Assembly: GCF_001905095.1 (NCBI RefSeq)
Contig: NZ_LWLS01000061.1
Coordinates: 336,103 to 400,102 of the forward strand
Length of the DNA stretch: 64,000 bases
Source: Micromonospora sp. CB01531
Lineage (GTDB): Bacteria; Actinomycetota; Actinomycetes; Mycobacteriales; Micromonosporaceae
Reading direction: 5' to 3'
Shown here: positions 58,868 through 64,000 of the stretch, one piece after another
How positions within the stretch are numbered: position 1 is the stretch's first letter
How the letters are laid out: every line of letters starts with the position of its first letter
Notes under the pieces: generated by a model
What the model saw: the letters and a program-made list of their open reading frames with translations, nothing else
Databases searched by the model: none
Told to the model about the DNA's origin: nothing
Made by a program: the position numbers and the translations under genes

Positions 58868-60964
58868 TCACTCACCAGTCGCCTTGGCGATGATCTCCTT
58901 CGCCACGCTCTGCGGAACCTCGGCGTAGGAGTCGAACTGCATGCTGTAGCTAGCCCGGCCCTGGGTCTTCGACCGCAGGTCGCCGACGTAGCCGAACATC
59001 TCCGACAACGGCACCAGAGCCCGGACGATGCGAGCGCCGTGACGCTCCTCCATCGCCTGGATGATGCCGCGCCGGGAGTTGAGGTCGCCGATGACGTCAC
59101 CCATGTTCTCCTCCGGAGTGGTGACCTCAACAGCCATCATCGGCTCGAGCAGCGCGGGGTCGGCCTTGCGGGCCGCCTCCTTCATCACCATCGAACCGGC
59201 GATCTTGAATGCCATTTCCGACGAGTCGACCTCGTGGTACTGGCCGTCCAGCAGCGTCAGCTTGACACCCACCAGCGGGAAGCCGGCGAGAATGCCGTAC
59301 TGCATCGCGTCCTGGGCACCCGCGTCCACCGAGGGGATGAACTCCCGGGGGATGCGGCCACCGGTGACGGCGTTGGCGAACTCGTAGGTCGGCGAGTCGT
59401 TGTCCAGCGGCAGCGGCTCGATGCTCACGATCACGCGGGCGTACTGGCCGGAACCACCGGTCTGCTTCTTGTGGGTGTACTCGACCTTCTCCACCGTGCG
59501 GCGGATGGTCTCGCGGTACGCCACCTGCGGCTTACCGATGTTCGCCTCGACGTTGAACTCGCGGCGCATCCGGTCGACCAGGATGTCCAGGTGCAGCTCG
59601 CCCATGCCGGAGATGACCGTCTGGCCGGTCTCCTCGTCCAGCTTGACGCGGAAGGTCGGGTCCTCCTCGGCCAGCCGCTGGATGGCGGTGCTGAGCTTCT
59701 CCTGGTCGGCCTTGGTCTTCGGCTCGATGGCGACCTCGATGACCGGCTCCGGGAAGGTCATCGACTCCAGGATGACCGGGTTCGCCGGGTCGCACAGGGT
59801 GTCACCGGTGGTGGTCTGCTTGAGACCCTGGACCGCAATGATGTCGCCAGCCTTGGCGGAGCTGCGCTCCTCCCGCTTGTTGGCGTGCATCTGGTAGATC
59901 TTGCCGATCCGCTCCTTGCGGTCCTTGGTGGAGTTGACCACCTGGGTCCCGGACTCGACCACGCCGGAGTAGACCCGGACGTAGGTGAGCTTGCCGAGGT
60001 GCTTGTCGGTCTGGATCTTGAAGGCCAGACCCGAGAACGGCTCCGAGGTGGACGGCTTCCGCTGCATCGGGGTCTCGCCGTCGGTCGCGGTGCCCTCGAT
60101 GGCCGGGATGTCCAGCGGCGACGGCAGGTAGGCGACCACCGCGTCGAGCATGGGCTGGATGCCCTTGTTCTTGAAGGCGGTGCCGGTGAAGACGGGGTTG
60201 GCCTTGCCGGCGATGGTGGCCCGGCGGATGGCGGCCTTGATCTCCTCGACGGAGATCTCCTCGCCCTCCAGGTACTTCTCCATCACCGCGTCGTCGACGT
60301 CGGCGAGGGTCTCCATCAGCTTCTCGCGCCACTCCGCGGCGGAGTCGGCGAGGTCGGCCGGGATCTCCTCGATCGCGTAGTCCTCACCCTTCTGGGTCTC
60401 GCCGCGCCAGGTGAGGGCCCGCATCTCGATCAGGTCGACCACACCGATGAAGTCGGCCTCGGCGCCGATCGGGATCTGGAGCACCAGCGGGGTGGCGTTG
60501 AGCCGGTCGATCATCATCTGCACGCAGCGGAAGAAGTCGGCGCCGGTCCGGTCCAGCTTGTTGACGAAGCACATCCGGGGGACGTTGTACTTGTCGGCCT
60601 GGCGCCAGACGTTCTCCGTCTGCGGCTCCACGCCGGCGACACCGTCGTAAACAGCCACCGCACCGTCCAGGACCCGCAGCGACCGCTCGACCTCGACGGT
60701 GAAGTCGACGTGGCCGGGCGTGTCGATGATCTGGATCGTGTGGCCCTTCCACTCACACTTGGTGGCAGCGGAGGTGATGGTGATACCACGCTCCTGCTCC
60801 TGCTCCATCCAGTCCATTACGGCAGCGCCCTCGTGGACCTCACCGATCTTGTACGTGATACCGGTGTAGAACAGGATCCGCTCGGTGGTCGTGGTCTTAC
60901 CGGCATCGATGTGCGCCATGATGCCGATGTTGCGTACGTTGGCGAGCGCGTCTGCGGCGGCCAC
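58868..60964 (-). CDS. fusA: Elongation factor G
   Basis: 698 residues; [49 protein letters not shown], five-domain length. Drives translocation. GTG at 60964; third gene of the str operon. Confidence 0.99.
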   Translation of the reverse strand: MAAADALANVRNIGIMAHIDAGKTTTTERILFYTGITYKIGEVHEGAAVMDWMEQEQERGITITSAATKCEWKGHTIQIIDTPGHVDFTVEVERSLRVLDGAVAVYDGVAGVEPQTENVWRQADKYNVPRMCFVNKLDRTGADFFRCVQMMIDRLNATPLVLQIPIGAEADFIGVVDLIEMRALTWRGETQKGEDYAIEEIPADLADSAAEWREKLMETLADVDDAVMEKYLEGEEISVEEIKAAIRRATIAGKANPVFTGTAFKNKGIQPMLDAVVAYLPSPLDIPAIEGTATDGETPMQRKPSTSEPFSGLAFKIQTDKHLGKLTYVRVYSGVVESGTQVVNSTKDRKERIGKIYQMHANKREERSSAKAGDIIAVQGLKQTTTGDTLCDPANPVILESMTFPEPVIEVAIEPKTKADQEKLSTAIQRLAEEDPTFRVKLDEETGQTVISGMGELHLDILVDRMRREFNVEANIGKPQVAYRETIRRTVEKVEYTHKKQTGGSGQYARVIVSIEPLPLDNDSPTYEFANAVTGGRIPREFIPSVDAGAQDAMQYGILAGFPLVGVKLTLLDGQYHEVDSSEMAFKIAGSMVMKEAARKADPALLEPMMAVEVTTPEENMGDVIGDLNSRRGIIQAMEERHGARIVRALVPLSEMFGYVGDLRSKTQGRASYSMQFDSYAEVPQSVAKEIIAKATGE

Positions 60965-61039
60965 TTCAATCCCTACTTATCGTCGTCTCGACACAACTGG
61001 TGGCGGTTCCGGCGCCTCGTGGGCGCCGGAACCAGGGTG

Positions 61040-61510
61040 TTACCAGCGGTAGTGCGCGAAGGCCTTGTTGGACTCGGCCATCTTGTGCGTGTCCTCGCGC
61101 CGCTTGACGGCGGCACCAAGGCCGTTGCTCGCGTCCAGCAGCTCGTTCATCAGCCGCTCGACCATGGTCTTCTCGCGCCGGGCGCGGGAGTAGGTGACCA
61201 GCCAGCGCAGGCCCAGGGTGGTCGCCCGGGCGGGCCGGACCTCGACCGGGACCTGGTAGGTGGCGCCACCGACGCGGCGGCTGCGCACCTCGAGGGTCGG
61301 CTTGACGTTGTCCATCGCCCGCTTCAGGGTGACGACCGGATCGGTGCCGGACTTCTCGCGGCAGCCCTCGAGGGCGGCGTACACGATGCTCTCGGCGAGC
61401 TGGCGCTTGCCGCGCAGCAGGATCTTGTTCACCAGCTGGGTGACCAGCGGCGAGTTGTACACCGGGTCAGCGACCAGCGGCTTCCGCGGAGCGGGTCCCT
61501 TACGCGGCAT
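61040..61510 (-). CDS. rpsG: 30S ribosomal protein S7
   Basis: 156 residues ([44 protein letters not shown]). Organises the 16S 3' major domain. ATG one base after the rpsL stop. Confidence 0.98.
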   Translation of the reverse strand: MPRKGPAPRKPLVADPVYNSPLVTQLVNKILLRGKRQLAESIVYAALEGCREKSGTDPVVTLKRAMDNVKPTLEVRSRRVGGATYQVPVEVRPARATTLGLRWLVTYSRARREKTMVERLMNELLDASNGLGAAVKRREDTHKMAESNKAFAHYRW

Positions 61511-61511
61511 G

Positions 61512-61886
61512 TCAGCTCTTCTCCTTCTTCGCGCCGTAGCGGCTGCGCGCCTGCTTGCGGTTGCGGACACCCTGGGTGTCCAGCGAACCGCGGACGATCT
61601 TGTACCGCACGCCGGGGAGGTCCTTCACCCGGCCACCGCGGACGAGCACGATCGAGTGCTCCTGCAGGTTGTGGCCGACACCCGGAATGTAGGCGGTCAC
61701 CTCGATCTGGCTGCTGAGCTTGACACGAGCGACCTTGCGCAGCGCCGAGTTCGGCTTCTTCGGGGTGGTGGTGTACACGCGGGTGCACACGCCGCGCCGC
61801 TGGGGGGACCCCTTGAGCGCCGGGGTCTTGGTCTTGGTCGTCTTGGCCTGGCGGCCCTTTCGGACCAACTGCTGGATGGTGGGCAC
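61512..61886 (-). CDS. rpsL: 30S ribosomal protein S12
   Basis: 124 residues ([44 protein letters not shown]). Decoding-centre protein; the lysines at the two classical streptomycin-resistance sites are wild type (KKPNS and RVKDLPG). GTG at 61886 with GGAG upstream. First gene of the str operon. Confidence 0.98.
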   Translation of the reverse strand: MPTIQQLVRKGRQAKTTKTKTPALKGSPQRRGVCTRVYTTTPKKPNSALRKVARVKLSSQIEVTAYIPGVGHNLQEHSIVLVRGGRVKDLPGVRYKIVRGSLDTQGVRNRKQARSRYGAKKEKS

Positions 61887-62002
61887 CGGGTTTCTCCGCT
61901 CCCTTCGGCCGCTGCGAGGCGACCGCGCTGTCTGCTCGTTAGCCGACCTGATGGACGGCTCTCCTACATTCCAACCAGGGCCACCTGACGGCGGTCCCAG
62001 CA

Positions 62003-62022
62003 CCCGCGGTCGGGCGTGTCGC
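62003..62022 (-). promoter_or_regulatory. Leader element shared by rpsL and rpsJ
   Basis: Identical over 20 bases to 57176-57195. On the transcript it forms GGGCG-ACA-CGCCC followed by GACCGCGGG, 117 bases before the rpsL start. Confidence 0.55.
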
Positions 62023-62191
62023 CCGGGTCACGGTCCCGGTGCGCCGCTCGCGCGTCGTACCGGGTTTCTGTCACCGGCGCAGGAAATTCCAAACACCGGA
62101 TCTTGGACTTGGTCGTGCCGCCGCACGATCACCGGAGTCCCGGCGCCTGCGCACGCACGCATTGCCCGGGCATGCCCGGGCACAAGGGGAA

Positions 62192-62220
62192 AGGGTACCT
62201 ACCACAGCCGCGCAGGTCAA
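62192..62220 (-). promoter_or_regulatory. str operon promoter
   Basis: Minus strand: -35 TTGACC (62215-62220), 17-base spacer, -10 TACCCT (62192-62197). The predicted start is near 62185, giving a ~300-base leader that contains the perfect palindrome GCCCGGGCATGCCCGGGC (62164-62181) just after the start. The -35 context matches the rplM promoter. Confidence 0.7.
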
Positions 62221-62421
62221 AACGGAGCGGCCCGGTTGAACCGCCTCGCGGTCCGCCGGCCGATCGCCTCTTCCCTGCCCGCCCACGACGGGCTCCTACG
62301 GTGACAAGTGTACCGGCTTCGCCACGCATCGCCCCGGGGGCCCCGGTTCCGCCCGAACGGCGGACTCCCCCGCCGCGGCGGTCTTCCCTGGTCGCCCGGC
62401 AGACCGGCCGCCGGACTCCGC

Positions 62422-63327
62422 TCACGTGAGCTGCACCACCAGCGCCACCCCGAGCCCGAGCAGGCTGAGCAGCAGCCCGACCCCCCCGCAGCTGAGACCG
62501 GCCACGGCCAGTCCCCGCCCGGTGAACCGGACCCCCGGCGGCGGTGCCGGGCGCCGGATCTGCCGGCGGCCCAGCAACCCGGTCACGATGGCGGCGCCGC
62601 CGGCGAGCGCACCGAGCACCGTGAACGCCCCGGCCGCCCAGGCGCCGCCGAGGTTAGGCCCGGCGATGCCGAAGCAGAAGACCAGCAGCGAGACCAGGAT
62701 CGAGGCGATCCCGGCGACCAACGAGCCGATGGCGAGCCCCGAGGTCACCGGGGCGACGTCCAGGTGGACCACGCCGAACGGGGTGCCGGGGACCGGGTCG
62801 ACCCGCTTCGGCGGGCGCGGGGCCTCCTGCGGGGGCGGCGGCAGCACCCCCGGCCGCGGACCGGCCGCCGGCGGCGTCGGAGCCCAGGCTCCGCCGGGCG
62901 GCACGCCGCCCGGGCCCGCCCACCCGCGGCCGGGCACCGGCGGGGTTCCCGGGTACGCCCCGGGCCCCGCCCAGCCGGCGGAGGCGGGCGGCGGCCCGTG
63001 GTGCGGTCCGGGGCCGGCCGGAACGGGGGGCCCGGCATAGGGCGGAGCCGGCCGCTGGCCGGGCGAGGCACCCGGGACCGACGCCCCGACCGGCGGGTAC
63101 GGGCCGCCGGGCGGCCACGGCCCCGGCGGGGAGGACTGCGGGGCGGCCGGCGGCGGGGCGTACCCCGGGCTGGTGACCTCCGGCGACGCGCTCGGCCCCT
63201 CGTCCGGTCCGACCCTCGGCGCGGCCCACGGGCTGGTGGGGTCCGGGCCCGGCGTCGGCGCGGCGGCCTCTGGCCCGGCGACGGACCGGGTCGGGTCGTC
63301 TCCCGGCGGTGGGGCCGGCTCCGTCAC
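62422..63327 (-). CDS. Proline-rich DUF4190-type membrane protein
   Basis: 301 residues. Residues 1-~185 are Pro/Gly/Ala-rich and disordered; ~190-300 hold three to four hydrophobic segments with the DUF4190-like pattern (SGLAIGSLVAGIASILVSLL; GRGLAVAGLSCGGVGLLLSLLGLGVAL). Function unknown. GTG at 63327 with AGGAGGACCAC upstream. Confidence 0.82.
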   Translation of the reverse strand: MTEPAPPPGDDPTRSVAGPEAAAPTPGPDPTSPWAAPRVGPDEGPSASPEVTSPGYAPPPAAPQSSPPGPWPPGGPYPPVGASVPGASPGQRPAPPYAGPPVPAGPGPHHGPPPASAGWAGPGAYPGTPPVPGRGWAGPGGVPPGGAWAPTPPAAGPRPGVLPPPPQEAPRPPKRVDPVPGTPFGVVHLDVAPVTSGLAIGSLVAGIASILVSLLVFCFGIAGPNLGGAWAAGAFTVLGALAGGAAIVTGLLGRRQIRRPAPPPGVRFTGRGLAVAGLSCGGVGLLLSLLGLGVALVVQLT

Positions 63328-63435
63328 GTGGTCCTCCTGTCGACATGGGCTCACCCGCCGCGCGGCGGACACCGGCCAGGCTACCGTCGCGGGTCCCGCC
63401 GCCGGGCCCGGGCGCGGCGCCGCTCCCCCGCCCGG

Positions 63436-63804
63436 TCAGTCGACGTTCGGGGGATAGTCGTGCCCGAAGGGGCTGTCCGCGAGCCGGACCACTCCGATCA
63501 CCACGGCCACCACCACCGCGACCGCGCACAGCACCAGGCCCATCCAGGCCAGCCGCTCCCCGCGCCGTAGCCAGTCCGCACCGGTGAGGAACCCGCCCGA
63601 GGCGTACGCCTCCCGCCGGGCCTGGCGGGCGAGCCACAGGGCGATGGTCGACGGCACCACCCCGCCGATGAACAGCCCGGTCAGCCCACCGATCAGCCCC
63701 AGGGCGAAGACGGCGCGGGCCTTCGTCGAGCGGACCGGCTCAGGATCGAGCGGATGGCGCGGCCCCTGCTGGGCGACGGGCACCTGCCCGGGCGCGGTCG
63801 TCAT
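63436..63804 (-). CDS. Small membrane protein, two hydrophobic segments
   Basis: 122 residues with segments at ~32-57 (AVFALGLIGGLTGLFIGGVVPSTIALWLA) and ~85-112 (LAWMGLVLCAVAVVVAVVIGVVRL). Resembles DUF4190-type proteins and its downstream neighbour, so the pair may derive from one family. I chose the ATG at 63804, seven bases after CATGAT (possible -10); ATGs at 63813 and 63816 are alternatives. Confidence 0.75.
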   Translation of the reverse strand: MTTAPGQVPVAQQGPRHPLDPEPVRSTKARAVFALGLIGGLTGLFIGGVVPSTIALWLARQARREAYASGGFLTGADWLRRGERLAWMGLVLCAVAVVVAVVIGVVRLADSPFGHDYPPNVD

Positions 63805-63840
63805 GCCGTCCATCATGCCCCGGCCCGCCGCACCCGACAC

Positions 63841-64000
63841 TCAGGAGGAGCAGACCGTCAACCGGTCGCCGGCACCAGCGCCACGCCCGACGGGAGACCT
63901 GGCCGCGGACGCGACGAGGCCCCCGGCGGGGGCGGTTTCTGGGGGTCCTCGCAACACCTGGTGGCTTAGAGCGACCGGCGATAGGTGTCACTTGAGCCTG
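63841..64000. other. Window end without a recognised gene
   Basis: 160 bases, no gene. Composition changes near 63935, and ACACCT/AGGTGT form an inverted repeat in the last 60 bases (about 63954-63988). This could be the edge of a mobile element continuing past the window, but nothing here proves it. Confidence 0.25.

Overview
The window is chromosomal DNA from a high-GC Gram-positive actinobacterium. The supporting signs are very GC-rich codons, many GTG/TTG starts, several probable leaderless promoters, the actinobacterial order of the str, S10, spc and alpha ribosomal operons, a four-gene conservon signalling cassette, an F420-type luciferase-like oxidoreductase and a GlnR-type operator. 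A member of Micromonosporaceae (Micromonospora or a relative) fits best, but that placement is inference.

Layout. 1-2.3 kb: 5' part of glmM, then rpsI and rplM, all on the minus strand. 2.3-13.1 kb: nitrate assimilation. A NarK-type transporter, a MazEF-like pair and a methyltransferase lie on the minus strand; nasA, nasB, nirB, nirD and a uroporphyrinogen-III synthase lie on the plus strand behind a good GlnR box. 13.2-19.3 kb: a conservon (roadblock, DUF742 and GTPase genes with a NIT-domain sensor kinase) divergent from a substrate-binding lipoprotein. 19.5-23.8 kb: an ABC importer split over two divergent transcripts, with a luciferase-like enzyme and a cupin. 23.9-27.1 kb: a long membrane protein with a disordered tail. 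27.2-33.2 kb: a complete-looking thiamine operon (thiE, thiO, thiS, thiG, a second ThiE/TenI protein, thiD, thiC) led by a TPP riboswitch. 33.3-38.1 kb: aldo/keto reductase, ABC-F ATPase, RsmC-like methyltransferase and a secreted-domain hypothetical. 38.1-62.2 kb: truA and the ribosomal superoperon through rpsL, with secY, adk, map, infA, tuf and fusA. 62.4-64 kb: two small membrane proteins and a short stretch with no gene.

How it works together. NarK brings in nitrate. NasA, with its NADH-linked partner NasB, reduces it to nitrite, and NirBD reduces nitrite to ammonium using siroheme, for which the HemD-like protein supplies uroporphyrinogen III. GlnR probably switches the operon. The thiamine operon makes the pyrimidine (ThiC, ThiD) and the thiazole (ThiO, ThiS, ThiG) and joins them (ThiE), with TPP feedback acting at the first ribosome-binding site.

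The most unusual content is a set of small hairpin elements. Two copies share an identical 26-nt loop but have unrelated, self-complementary stems. Others sit at the start codons of nasB and nirD and inside the second ThiE gene, and three of these elements are read in frame into proteins. nasB carries an apparent one-base frameshift in a run of six C.
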